A stretch of DNA of 64,000 nt, from the NCBI GenBank assembly GCA_049999805.1, contig JBNGIO010006316.1, positions 174,558-238,557 on the forward strand, written 5' to 3'. Of this stretch, positions 1 to 12,113 are shown in pieces. This DNA comes from Folioceros fuciformis. Taxonomy: Eukaryota; Anthocerotophyta; Anthocerotopsida; Anthocerotales. Both the position numbers and the translations under genes were made by a program. The notes under the pieces are model-generated. The model was not told the origin of the DNA, did no database searches, and saw nothing but the letters and a program-made list of their open reading frames with translations. Every line of letters begins with the position of its first letter. Position 1 is the stretch's first letter.

Positions 1-73
1 GCTACATAGGCATTGGATTGGGAAGCCCCCGCCCGCGCAACCTCCTGGTCCCCTCTAGCACGTCTCAACAGCC

Positions 74-3000
74 ATGGGGCTGTGGGACAGAGTGCGGCCC
101 AGCCACCGGGGCCGACGTCGACTCTATGAGATGCACAGTCCACCTGATGATTCTCTGCATCTTGGTCACCGTGTGGTCCACTGCAACAGTCCGCAGAGCA
201 ACGCCCCCTTCCGATTCAAGGTACTTGGGTTTCAGGTGACTTTGTTTTGCTCAAAAATCCGCTCGGATCCGGGTTTCCGTCCCCTACTTGTGTCCCTACC
301 TTGGCTGCCGCCACTCTAATGTTCAATTCTAGCACTCCCCTTCACATCCTCACTAATCGTGCTGCTGGAAACAAATGGACGCCTCTCCGGCAATTAATTT
401 GCTGCTTGCTCTCTTCGATCCGCTTGGGCTGGAGGTCCCCATCCTCATTGCTTTGCCGTACCGTGTTATCCTGTTTGCAGCTTCTGACGAGTGTCCACCC
501 TTACTTTTGCAGGGCAATTCCATCTCCACGACCAAGTATAATCTGGTCACATTTCTACCAAAGGGATTATTTGAACAGGTAGGGACTCTGTATTTTTCCT
601 GACTGTGGGGAGAGCTGTTGAAATGGGTTCTCAACAGTATGGGAGGAGTCGCAGCAGTTGTCTCTTTCTGGACTGTCTGACAACCGAGGTTTGCTACCGA
701 CGCTGCAGTTCCGCCGGGTTGCAAATCTCTACTTTCTCATGATAGCAATTCTGTCGGCAACTCCAATAAGGTTGGCACTTTCGCTGTTGGTCCTGAAAAC
801 ATGTCTATGTAAAGGACTTCGAGGCAGAAACGGTTTTGGGCAAAACTTTGTACAATGTCTGAGCTCTCACTGGCGGTACATATATGCTGTGCAGTCCTGT
901 AAATCCTATCACAAATGCTGGACCGCTCGCCCTTGTGCTCACCGTGTCCCTGATAAAGGAAGGATTTGAGGACAGGGCAAGTCATCTACCCTGATTGTTG
1001 CGTAAAGCTTTGTGTTTGCTGCAGGGGGACCATGTGTTTTGCTTTATGTTGTCTCATTTTCGAGGTTGTAATATGCTGGCAAAAGCCAGTGAGCCTCTGA
1101 CACCTTTGAGCAAAGGCATGAACATTATGGCTGACAAGAAGCATCTATATCTTCCGTCGGATGTGTCTGTTCTGGCAGAAGCGGTATTTGAATGACAAGG
1201 TTATCAACTCTGGCTTGGTTGATGTCTTAAGGGATCAACGTTGGGCTCCCACACCATGGAGCAAGGTTGCTGTGGGTGACATCGTCAAGGTTGTATTCCA
1301 AGGCTACCTTGCAGTGAAAAAGCATTTCATTCGCTGGTGCTGAACAATGTCCTTGCAAGGTTAACTTCTGTCCTTCACGTTGTACTGGAAATCACCTCTG
1401 ATTGACGTCTGCTGTGTGATGGGTCTATATTTTTTCAGGTGAAGCAAGACCATTACTTTCCTGCAGACCTGCTGTTTCTGGCCAGTACAAATGCAGACGG
1501 TATCTGCTACATTGAGGTACGATATTCTGGTTGGTGTTGTGCAGATGTGTCGGCCTATTATGTATCCCAAGCCTGATTGGGGATAGCATTCAGTGAAGGA
1601 TGCATAATTCACGTGTTTCTGGCTGCTGATGTCAATGTTCTCCTTGCAAGACAGACATCAAACTTAGACGGTGAGACAAATTTGAAGATTCGGAAGGCCC
1701 TGGAACGAACTTGGGATTTCATTGATGCAGAGAACGCAGCAGGATTTTCAGGTCCGGTTGTGTGGTGTTGGGCTCATGCTCTGGATGGGCAACCGCTTCG
1801 AACTCAGGCTGAGAAGGACCATCTGTTTGTTCAGGAAGGATTGAATGTGAACATCCAAACAACTCCTTGTACACCTTCATGGGTAATCTGGTTGTTGGGA
1901 AGCAGACACTGCCAGTCTCACCCAATCAGATTCTGCTGAGAGTAAGCATGAAGTTGTTGAATTGAGGATCTTTGGTCACTTAGGCTAAAGTATTCTGCTG
2001 GCTCACTTGCTCCTTGCTTGTCCAGGGTTGCAGCCTGCGTAACACAGATTGGATTGTGGGGGCTGTAGTATTTGCTGGCCACGAAACCAAGGTATGGGAC
2101 TTGATGCTGCTGATCTATTAGGAGCATTGTGAGCAGTAATAAATGCAAGGCGGGGGTGTCCTGATTCACTGGATGCCCAGGTGATGATGAACGCAATGGA
2201 TGTTCCTTCAAAGAGGAGCACTCTGGAGAGAAGACTGGACAAGTTGATTTTGCTTCTTTTTGGCATACTCTTTATTCTCTGCTCCATTGGCGGCATTGGA
2301 GGGTGAAAAAAACATGTGCCTCCTCCTGAAAAATTTGAATTTCCAGATTTAATGTGGTGCAAGAGTTAGACTGGCTGCTGTATTTTTTAAACGGTGTAGT
2401 TAAAAGGAGTGCTGCTCAACAAGAACTGTCTCTGTAATATGATGTTTGTGTTTGATGCACAGTGGATCTTTCCTTTCAAGAAAATATTACTACCTTGGCC
2501 TATTTGGGGGCGTTGAGCAGCAATACAATCCCAGCAACAAAGCTGTGGTCAGTTGTGTTCAGTCTTATCAATGCAACGCTCTTGACGGGTTGACGTGACC
2601 CATGAGACTAATGTGTCTGACGTGGTGACTTGTAGGTGGCAATTCTATCGTTTTTCACCTTTGTCACATTGTTTTCGAGTATCATACCAATATCGTTGTA
2701 TGTGTCCATCGAGGTAATCTATGTCCTGCAATATCCTCTAACTAGGTTCCAGTGGACGTGGGATGTTAAATCTGTCTGTGTTTCTTTTGACCCTGCAGAT
2801 GATCAAGTTCATCCAGTCCACTCAGTTCATTAACAATGATATGAACATGTATCATAAAGAGAGTAACACTCCAGCTTTGGCACGGACATCAAATCTCAAT
2901 GAAGAGCTTGGTCAGGTGATATAGCTTCTGTGTCTGGCCATACTGTGTTTTTTGTGTTGTACCAAGGCTTACTATAGGATGTTATGCAGATTGAGTATAT

Positions 3001-6000
3001 TTTTTCTGACAAGACGGGTACTCTAACACGGAACTTGATGGAATTCTTCAAATGTTCTATTGGGGGAGTCATGTATGGCACCGGGATAACTGAAATTCAG
3101 AGAGCTGCAGCACAGCGGACAGGGGTGGTCTTGGAGGAGGTTGGTTGGATCTTAGTCTCATCATCTGTTGTACATTGAGATGATGTCTCTGTCCCTCAAC
3201 CAAAGCTGATGATAGACTGTTTGCTTGGATTCAGGTGGAGAGGACTGATGATGCCGTACGGGAAAAAGGGTTCAATTTTGATGACAGGAGACTGATGAAG
3301 GGTGGATGGAGAAATGAAGACAACCCAGAAGTGTGCAAGGTAATGGGCAACTTCTGCATCACTTTGGCACTTGGTTGTATTTCCAAAGGACGTCTCTAGT
3401 GCTTCCACGGCCAGAAGGGTGTATGCTTTTATCCAATATTCAACCTCACCACCAAAGACAATTGTTTTTGTCAATGCTTTGCAGGAATTTTTCAGATGTC
3501 TTGCTATCTGTCACACTGTTTTACCAGAGGGTGAAGACAAACCTGAGAAAATCACGTACCAGGCTGCGTCACCTGACGAAGCAGCACTTGTTGCGGCTGC
3601 AAAAAACTTTGGATTCTTCTTTCATGGGTTTGATGTCGATTCAGACGCCTGTGGGCTTGACTGCATGACTTATTTGAGGAAGGCAATGGACGCGCTCTTA
3701 GTGATAAGGTGCGTTTGTTGTACTCTGCAGGCGATCCCCAACAGCCATCCGAGTTCGTGAATCTCATGTTCAGAAGATAGGCAAGTTGCAAGACGTCGAG
3801 TATGAAATATTGAACGTCCTGGAGTTTAATAGGTCGAATGAAATTCTTGCCACACTGTTACAGTATTTTTTCCGTTTCTACGTAGGTCTTCCACATTTTG
3901 CTCACTCCGGGTCTGAATCATTGGTTGTATGTTATGGATTCTCCAGCACGAGGAAGAGGCAGTCTGTTATCTGTAGGTATCCAAATGGGAGGTTGTTGCT
4001 GTATTGCAAGGTATGCTCTCTAGTGATGACTTCTATAATTGCATGCATCGTATAGACTAGCTGGCCGGTCTGATATTTTGGAGTCGGTTTGCACAGGGTG
4101 CAGATACTGTGATATATGAAAGGATGTCAGAGGACAATAACCCATACAAAGATTCAACACGTGACCATCTCGAGAAGTTTGGGGCAGATGGACTGAGGAC
4201 ACTCTGTCTAGCCTATCGGCAGCTAAATGAGCAGGAATATGAAGCTTGGAACGAGAAATTTATTCAGGCCAAATCTGCATTGCGCGATCGTGAGAAGAAG
4301 CTTGATGAGGTTTGGACCTTGCACTAAATCAGACTCGTCCACAGGTCTTGTACTGTAAGGTTATCTTTCCTTGTGACTCACCAAGACTACGTCAAGGCGG
4401 CTAACACGTCTGCTAGTGTCATTTTGGGTGGCTTAGGTTGCTGAATTGATCGAGAAAAACCTCATCCTGCTTGGATGCACAGCTATTGAGGATAAATTGC
4501 AGGAAGGTGTTCCAGCCTGCATTGAGACGCTTTCTAGAGCAGGGATAAAGATATGGGTGCTGACTGGAGATAAGATGGAAACTGCCATCAACATTGCTTA
4601 TGGTGAGCTAGTTTCTGCTGTTTTGTTTCTTAGACTGCAAGGAAAACACTGCAGGCTTCTGCGACCATTTCTTGGGATCTTTTGTGTATGATACGGGTTC
4701 AGAGAAGGATTGGACTCGTTTGACTTGCCTCTTCAGTTCCATGCAAAAGAGGCCGATCATGGATTTGTGGTGTCCTTGGGCAGGGCCTTCCAATAGGAAG
4801 GGAAAGAAACTTACCTTGCCCAGCTTAGCTTGTGAACTGATGATGCTGGGGTTGGATTGCGGTCGTGCTGAACACAATTGATGTTTCTGCAGCTTGCAGC
4901 CTATTGAGCAATGATATGAAACAGTTTATTATAAGTTCAGACATAAGGGCAGTGAGAGAGGTGGAAGACAGGGTAATCTTCTCTGCAGCCCACCTTCTTG
5001 ACGCCCATGTAATCCTGGTGTGGTAGGACATTATTCTGGTTTGGGTTGTCCATGAAGTATCTTGATGATCATTCACTTGAATGCGGGAATGCAGGGGGAT
5101 CCTGTTGAAACAGCGGAAGTCGTTGAAAGTCTGGTGACACAGAAGTTGAAGGATGCCCTTGCTCAAGCTGAAGATTCAGAACGTCTGAAAACTGGGCTAG
5201 ATCTCGCTCTTGTTATTGATGGCAGGTGTTTGATGTTTGCCTTAGATCCCAACCTTCGAGGTACTCTGCTAAATCTTTCCATGCGATGCAAGGCTGTGGT
5301 TTGCTGCCGAGTCTCGCCCCTGCAGAAAGCACAGGTCAGGAACTCCTAGTGGATTTAACTTATGCAACTTCAGCGTGAAACATGCCTGCGTCTCAATGTG
5401 GATGCTACCGGCTCATGCCACCTCATGCCCCTGCCGTGTACGTGCGGCTCATGTTCTCCTTTGCCCTTGACAGGTCACGACATTGATAAAGAATGCCAAG
5501 AAGATAACCCTTAGTATTGGTGATGGAGCTAATGACGTGAGTATGATACAAGCTGCTCACATTGGCGTGGGTATAAGCGGTGAAGAAGGCATGCAGGCTG
5601 TCATGGCCAGTGACTTCGCTATTGCTCAGTTCCGCTTCCTGCAAGACCTACTACTTGTCCATGGAAGGTGGTCGTATATCCGCATTTCTAAGGTAGGTGT
5701 ATGCACTGATTACCATCATTGGGAATACTGACATTTACTAATAGTGAAATTAACCACATTACTGTTCATAATTGGTGGTGATGCCAGGTCGTCTCCTACT
5801 TCTTCTACAAGAATTTAACATTTACCCTTACTCAATTTTGGTTCAACACGTACACTGGATTCTCAGGACAGAGATTTTATGATGACTGGTTTCAATCTCT
5901 TTACAATGTTCTTTTCACAGCTCTTCCAGTCATTGTTGTAGGTATATTTGACAAGGTAAGTTGGTTAATTTCACACTTTGAAGTGGTGAAGTGAGATTTG

Positions 6001-7113
6001 GAGTCATGTGGAATTTGTCGTGAGTTGCAGTTGCATGACTCCCGGATCTTATGCACATGCAGGATGTAAACGCCAGCAAGTCTAAAAAGTATCCCCAGCT
6101 CTATAAGGAAGGCATCAAGAATTCATACTTCAGCTGGAGAGTGCTGGCTGTGTGGTTTGTCTCTGCTATCTATCAGTCTCTCATATTTTACTATTTCCCA
6201 GTTGCCGCTGGAATGAGCGCCCAAACGAGTTCAGGGAGAATGTTTGGTGTGTGGGATGTTGCGACCATGGCATTTACATGTATCGTCATCACAGTAAATT
6301 TGCGACTCCTGATGGCCTGCACGTATCTCACTAAGTGGCACCACATCAGTGTTATAGGCAGTGGCTTGTCATGGTTTGTTTTCATCTTCCTTTATGGTGG
6401 AATAAGAACCCATTATGACAGACAGGTATTGCCCTCCATTACGGTTGGTCAGCACTTATCTGGCATGTGTCGTGGATTCAACTGCGTGTGTAGCCGCATC
6501 TGCCTTTGACTTGGAGAACGGATGTGTCTGTGTTGCAGGACAATGTGTACTGGGTGATGTTCGTCTTGATGGGCACCTGGTATTTCTGGTTAACAATACT
6601 ATTAGTTCCTATCGTGGCTTTGTCTGGAGACTTTCTATTCCAAGCGTGAGTATAACTTCAAATTCGGTTTCCTGTTCTATGGGCCTTGTGAAAGCATAGG
6701 TTTCCCACCGAAGACGTGAATATGCTTGAACTTCTGTTTCATTATGCTCTCTGCCTTTTCGTTTTCTTGTTTGCAGATTGCAGCGGTCGTTCTTCCCACA
6801 TGATTATCAAATTATCCAAGAAGACGCGAAGTATCACTATTCTGCCTCTGATGGAGTTGAGTCGGAGAAGCAACATGAACTGGTTTCGATGTTGAGCCCA
6901 GCTCTCACTGTCGAAGACGAAAGAACATTTTCCATGGCTCAACTTCCAGGACAGATGTCAAGAAAGCACACAGGTTTCTCATTTGATAGTCCAGGCTTTG
7001 AATCCTTCTTCGCCTCACAAGAGGGAGTTCGCACACCTGCCCGATCATGGGATGTTGCTCGACGGGCTAGCATGCGTAACCCCCGTCGCAGCAACCACGA
7101 CTCAATAAGCTGA
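74..7113 (+). CDS. ALA3: Phospholipid-transporting P4-ATPase (aminophospholipid flippase, ALA3 type)
   Basis: Complete 27-exon gene, about 1,224 aa. Exons: 74-220, 513-578, 709-770, 895-976, 1179-1289, 1439-1516, 1655-1751, 1835-1941, 2026-2091, 2181-2302, 2463-2547, 2636-2713, 2799-2915, 2990-3139, 3235-3339, 3485-3627, 3731-3832, 3947-4010, 4097-4309, 4437-4602, 4893-4972, 5095-5334, 5474-5692, 5788-5955, 6063-6425, 6539-6645, 6777-7113. All join in phase. Seen: actuator-loop DGET (near residue 187), phosphorylation motif DKTGT (Asp near 413), hinge GDGANDVSM, ten-helix P-type layout and a long cytosolic tail ending near [10 protein letters not shown]. The family flips lipids to the cytosolic leaflet of Golgi or secretory membranes, usually with a CDC50/ALIS beta subunit. 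The sequence tracks plant ALA3 throughout, including the [18 protein letters not shown] block, so ALA3 rather than ALA1/2. Intron 4 is a GC-AG intron. Only 73 bases lie upstream, so the promoter is outside the window. Confidence 0.95.
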
Positions 7114-9560
7114 CGTTCTGTCGCAAGGCCCTGCCCGCTTGTAAGACATCTATATATTTTTCGTTGGCCAGCTTTTAGAGCGTTCAAAGATAATTCCTAA
7201 CAAGCGCAAAAGCTCCCTATTATAGTTACGTCCAATATCTGCGAGAATTGTCCGTGCACCCGACCAGGTTTAGGCGCAAAACATGCAATGCTCTCTTCAC
7301 GTCTCGCGACTTACAACTTTCCAGTGCTTAACTCCATGTATTTAAATGTCTAGCTTAACAAACTTCCCTTCTTGGTAACAAGGTTAGGAGAATGGGCAAA
7401 GGCCCTTAACTACAACGGATCTTAGTTAACACAAGCTTACATGAGTGGCCAAAGCTCGTGATTGTCAACCACTAGAGGAGGACTTAAAAAGCATAAGCAA
7501 GAAAAGCGAAATATGCAAAAGGGGAAAAAGTGTGCTATGCTATAACCCCTTATAAGCCAAGCAAAGAAAAGAGGTTCCTATTCTGAAATTCCACCAACCT
7601 AGCGCTTCTCATTTGTTTGTTTGAATTTTACTTACATGAAATTATCTCTTTTGTCCCTAGAAAAAAAATGATAATGCACTTTGATGTGCTTGTTGCAGCG
7701 TAAATAGTGACATGAAGACATGGAACTTTGATTATTACAATGGAGTTGAAATGGGTTGTATTCAAGAAAGTTAAGTTGATGTAGAAAGGGAAAAATGAAA
7801 TGACTTCCTTCAAAACTGTAGTCTTTAGTGCTAGATACTCAATCTTCAATAGAAGCTCACTCTTTCAAAAAGAAGTTTAGAGACGAGGGAAGGTTTTAGT
7901 GGTTTTAATAATATAGACTTCTACATTTGGGAGCTTAGAATTATCCATATTTTGGAAGAATGTGAGCTCATGGCCGTTGTGATGCCAATAATACCACTAC
8001 ACTTACCAACACCCTCAAGGAAAGCTCCCTTAGCAAAAGAAAGATAGTAGGCTTATGTAATCCTTATATTTGCATTGCACAACATCATTCAATCGAGGAG
8101 AAGTCACTTCCAACTCTTCCTGAAGTGCCTTCAAGCCAATGTTATAAACTAGTCCATCATCTCCATGTCTTAATTCACGCCATGAGGACCATTTACAGCT
8201 TGTGAACCATTGAGAGTGATTCAATTAGAGAGCACATCACCAAGTTCAGGTCCTTGTAGGTGAAGTTGGTTACATGTAGAGAAAAAAATTAGCAAACTTC
8301 CAACAGCAATGGCACTTCTTGCATGCATGTTGGTACCAAAGTTTTGTAAGTTCGTAAGATGCCACCCTCACACAAACAAGCCAAATAGTCAATTGTATTT
8401 ATGAGCTTAAGACAGCCACATAGGAGTAGCATCACCTACATTCAACTAGTTGGAACCTTGCTTGAAGAAGAGTTAAGCTGTTATAGCTCAACCTAATTAC
8501 AGAGAAACATGGGTGAGGTCATGGCAAAGCCCATTCCTAGCTTGCGATTGGGTAATTCCCACTTTGCTCCACGAACAGTAAGAGCTCTACCATTTGCTCC
8601 TTGTGAGGCTGCTGGCGTTATGCCACAAATTCTAACAACCCACGGTTAGAAAAAAAAAGAAAAAGAAAAAACAAGGTGGTTTCTGGGCCACTACCAGCTT
8701 CATACCATTGGGTATTTGAAGTCTGGGACATACGCTATAAGTTTTGTGATCACAGATTAGAATTCAAGATGCACACCGAGTGCACCGTTTCCTGGACGGA
8801 AGTTGTTACTGTGGCGACCAGCATTGAGAGCTTTTGTGTCGAGAACAGTCAGACTTCGTCGATTTGGAGGCTGTGGAGCATGCTTCAGAATTGGCTCGAG
8901 TCTTTGTAAGTGAGCCTGACCTGTACCCTCTTTACGTGTACCGATTCCCTTCGTTTCTAACGCCTTGAAGAAAACCTTGCAGACCTGCGCCTCAGTATGG
9001 ATAGCCTGAACTGTACCAGTGCCAGGAACCTTCCACTGAAATCGGTGCACACGCGAGGTGATCGAGCCAGCAGTAAGCAGGTGCGTGGCTCACCGATGTT
9101 CTAACGAGAGAAGCAAAGCTCTCAGCCTAGCTCGTCCTGGTAGGTTCAGAGGCCATGTTTCTAATTTCAGGAAGCAGTCAGCCGCAGCTTGCTGAATCTG
9201 TGTTCAGATGCAGGTTGCGGTTATGCATTGATCACAGCATCTTGGCCATCCGCGGTCTGCAACTGTCGTAGAACGCCAGGTCTGGAATGCACTCTGATCG
9301 CACTTTAGCAAGTACGGCTTTGCGCCGACTCTAGATAGCCGACAGCAGGCCGACCGTTGAGCAGGTTGCACTCCACTACCCACTGCGTGACAGAAGACTT
9401 CTTTGGAGCCGCTGCATCTGTATTGGAAGCGGCCATTGGGCCATCTTCCATTTGGAGCTTCTTCCAAGCACTGCGAAACTGTAGTCATGGCAAAAACCTC
9501 AGGTTTAGTGATCTGTATATTAACAGGGTGCAAACACAGGATTTGCATATGGAGGACAGC
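7114..9560. other. Gene-poor stretch
   Basis: Follows the flippase stop codon and should begin with its 3' UTR. The rest is A+T-rich with only short, stop-riddled frames. An A-rich tract lies near 8646-8672, which could be the tail of an old retroposed copy. I recognise no protein, RNA gene or terminal repeat here. Confidence 0.5.
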
Positions 9561-9795
9561 GCCGGATCTGGACGGCAAGATCGCAGCAGTGCGGAGGAAG
9601 CGACAGGTGTCCTGCTGCCGGGCCTGAAGAGTTTTCGCTTCCGACAAGGATCTTCGTGCTCTACAGTTGGTTGCCGATACTCAATTGAACCTGAAGCTTC
9701 GAAGCAAGGCGCACAAAGCGCTTTTCCTCTTCATAGAATACACCCAGTGCGACAAACTGATGAAGGCAGCAGGTGTTTACTGCGCAGCAATTTGA
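9560..9795 (+). pseudogene. Possible decayed armadillo-repeat (Fes1/HSPBP1-like) fragment
   Basis: Two adjacent frames read together like one armadillo-repeat stretch. The first gives EEATGVLLPGLK. After a one-frame shift near 9630 the second gives VFASDKDLRALQLVADTQLN and LKLRSKAHKALFLFIEYTQC, then DKLMKAAGV, and stops at 9793-9795. The Leu/Ala spacing and the K-A-L-F-L motif resemble the armadillo repeats of Hsp70 nucleotide-exchange factors (Fes1/HSPBP1). No start codon, upstream domain or sensible splice structure was found. It is most likely a broken copy, or chance at worst. Confidence 0.3.
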
Positions 9796-10077
9796 AGCGC
9801 GAATTTCACGTATCAACGCACGTCACACCATCCCGACCTTTCTTTGAAGTTTCGTATCGTTTTCTCTGCGATGCCTGATACGCTATTGGTATACTCGTAC
9901 GTTTCCCAATGGATAATAGTCACTCATTCCGAGGCCTGAGCTGGTTCTTCCCGGAACCATGCCCCGCCTCTTCTCGGTTGGCGAGCTGGTGGTATAAGGA
10001 GCTTCCGGCTGACTCAGTATTTCATGTGCGGAGGTTGTTGATCTCGGCGCTGAGCTCTTTCAGAAGACCAAGGAAGG

Positions 10078-10951
10078 ATGACGATCAAAGTACACGGCAA
10101 TGCCGGCTCTCCCTTCGCGGGCTTGGTCCTGATTATCTTGTGGGAGAAAGATGCTGAGTTCGAGTTGCTGCCTGTGGACGTGGACGGCGGTGCCAACAGG
10201 AAGCCGGCGCATCTGGCTTTGCAGGTATTGGTTTCGAGGCGCTGCCGCCCTCTGTGAATTTCAGTCTCACTGAAAGCTTAATGCAGTTTCATCTGCTACG
10301 GTTTCAGCCCTTCGGAAAGATTCCCGTCATTGTAGATGGAGATTATGTCTTGTTCGGTGAGACTCATGCCCCTTTCTGCGCTCGCATTGCAGGCGTTCGT
10401 TTGCAGATCCGTTTGATGAATGCCTGACAGTGTGCTCGTATCCTGCTTCTACTGTTGTCCTGGTTGCAGAGTCCCGCGCTATTGCGAGGTACATAGCAGA
10501 TAGGTTTGCAAGTCAGGGAAATGACATTTACCCTACGGATCTCAAGACGAGAAGCTTGGTGAACCAGTGGATGGATGTGGAGGCACATAATTTCAGCAAG
10601 CATTTTGTCAGCTTAGCGCAAGAAAGAGTCATTGCCAGGCGCAAGGGCTTGTCAGGGGACGAGGCTAAAGTCCAGGAAAGCGTCAATAAGTTGGAGGAAA
10701 CATTGGACGTTTACGATGCCCAGCTCTCCAAGCACAAGTACCTGGCAGGTGACACCGTTACCATTGCAGATCTGGGACACGTCATAGCGTTCCACTGGCT
10801 CCTGCTCTTGTCTCCTGAGATTGCGGAAAGCGTGAAGACCCGGAAGCATTTGCAGTCCTGGTGGGGGGATGTTAGCAGTAGGCCCTCCGTAAAGAAGTAT
10901 TTCGAGCTGGCTCCTATTGCTCTCCTCGCCAGTAACCCTACTCGCCAGTAA
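10078..10951 (+). CDS. Glutathione S-transferase, phi class
   Basis: Three exons (10078-10224, 10308-10356, 10470-10951) giving about 225 aa, the usual size for plant phi-class GSTs, which have this three-exon layout. The N-terminal thioredoxin-fold half shows the glutathione site: SPFAGLVL near residue 9 (candidate catalytic Ser), FGKIPVIVDGDYVLFESRAI with the cis-Pro and the E-S pair that binds the gamma-glutamyl group, then ARYIADRF. The C-terminal helical half carries NQWMDVEAHNF, KYLAGDTVTIADL and WWGDVSSRPS. Such enzymes conjugate glutathione to electrophiles or reduce peroxides in the cytosol. The start is the first ATG in frame and opens directly into the GST fold. A TGACTCAG element (about 10008) and a TATAAGG (about 9992) precede it but are weak evidence alone. 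The last residues and the stop codon lie inside a 16-base tandem repeat. Confidence 0.9.
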
Positions 10952-11003
10952 CCCTACTCGCCAGTAACCCTACTCGCCAGTAACACTACTCCCCAGTAAC
11001 CCA
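10927..11003 (+). repeat. 16-bp minisatellite overlapping the GST stop codon
   Basis: Four full units and one partial unit of cgccagtaaccctact at 10927, 10943, 10959, 10975 and 10991. Units 1-3 are identical; unit 4 has one change and the partial last unit another. The TAA stop of the GST is at 10949-10951 in unit 2. Confidence 0.95.
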
Positions 11004-12113
11004 TTTTTGCTCTGCCACGCCAGGATTGGAGGCATAATTTTACCTAGCTGGGCCTTCACGTTCAATGCCTGATTGAAAGGCTCGTTTGGTGGAACTGCTT
11101 CCTCCCTACCAATGAACAGACAGATTCTGCATGGTGCATCTCTCATCGCCTCCGGGGAGCATGTCCCATGGCAAAAACCGTTATAGGAAAGTGTTTCTTT
11201 TCCGTGTCTTCCTCAAGGGTGGTCCTCCACTTCTTGGGCTAGATGGGTGTCCATCTTGTTTCAAGAAAAAACAGCGAGACTTGTGAATAATAACTATAAT
11301 TATAAAGATAGTTATAAAGTAAACTTGACTAAGTTTTGTCTCAAGAACGAAATACTGTAATTGATCCTGGGGCCTTAAAACGAAAGTACGGAAAACGGAT
11401 ACGGTCTAGGGGTGAGCACAGATAATAAGTTTAGATGAGCGCCACGCCCTCGATTGTTTCCGTCAATGGTAACCGGCTCGTCCCTAGGGCCTGATCCTGA
11501 CTCACACCAATCTGGATGTGATCGCAGAAAAACAGAAAATACGATGGGAGATCACGTAACGTGCTCTTCATTGCTGATCATTACGGATCATTACGGATTT
11601 AGTAAATGAGATCTTATCACGACCTATGTCTCTACCCTTTAGACCATAGTGACTACTGACTGTTGAGCTTGGGATCACTTCGTACGAAGCTCCTTTTTGC
11701 CTCCGTTGCAGCCAAGTCTCGCTGATCTGTATGGAAAAAACACGGATCATCGGAAGGCTGCAGCTACGCAACGTGCGGTTGAGAGATTTGCCCGCACATG
11801 GGCGTTTCGGAGTGAAGTTTGGGATCCCCATAAGTGACTTGAAAGAGTGCACCGCAAACCATAAGGAGGGTGCAGTTGAATCTTGATTGCTGCCTACTTG
11901 GCAAGAATTTCAGAGAAAATTCCCGTTTCCACTGCACAGACAGAAGAGCATACACTACATTCTAATTTCCCTCTTTACTAACCGTTCCAAAATTTCCGCC
12001 GCTTGGCCAGGGCGTGTGAATGTAAGTATGTCTCAAAATGCGCCTCAAGTTCCGCTTGACCCCAACTCCTGCCAGCGCCTCGTCAAAATTGCGTCGACAC
12101 AACTGTGTTCAGA
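11004..12113. other. Intergenic region between GST and carB
   Basis: Contains the 3' ends of two convergent genes (GST + and carB -). An A+T-rich patch sits at about 11281-11320. I see no supported gene, RNA or mobile element. Confidence 0.5.

Noticed and set aside
7620-8640. Retrotransposon coding region in the gene-poor stretch
   Set aside because: All frames are short and stop-filled, with no reverse transcriptase, integrase or zinc-knuckle motif visible.
9357-9878. 173-codon open frame upstream of the GST as a gene
   Set aside because: Most of it matches no family; only a short part of it, combined with another frame, looks protein-like (listed as a possible pseudogene).
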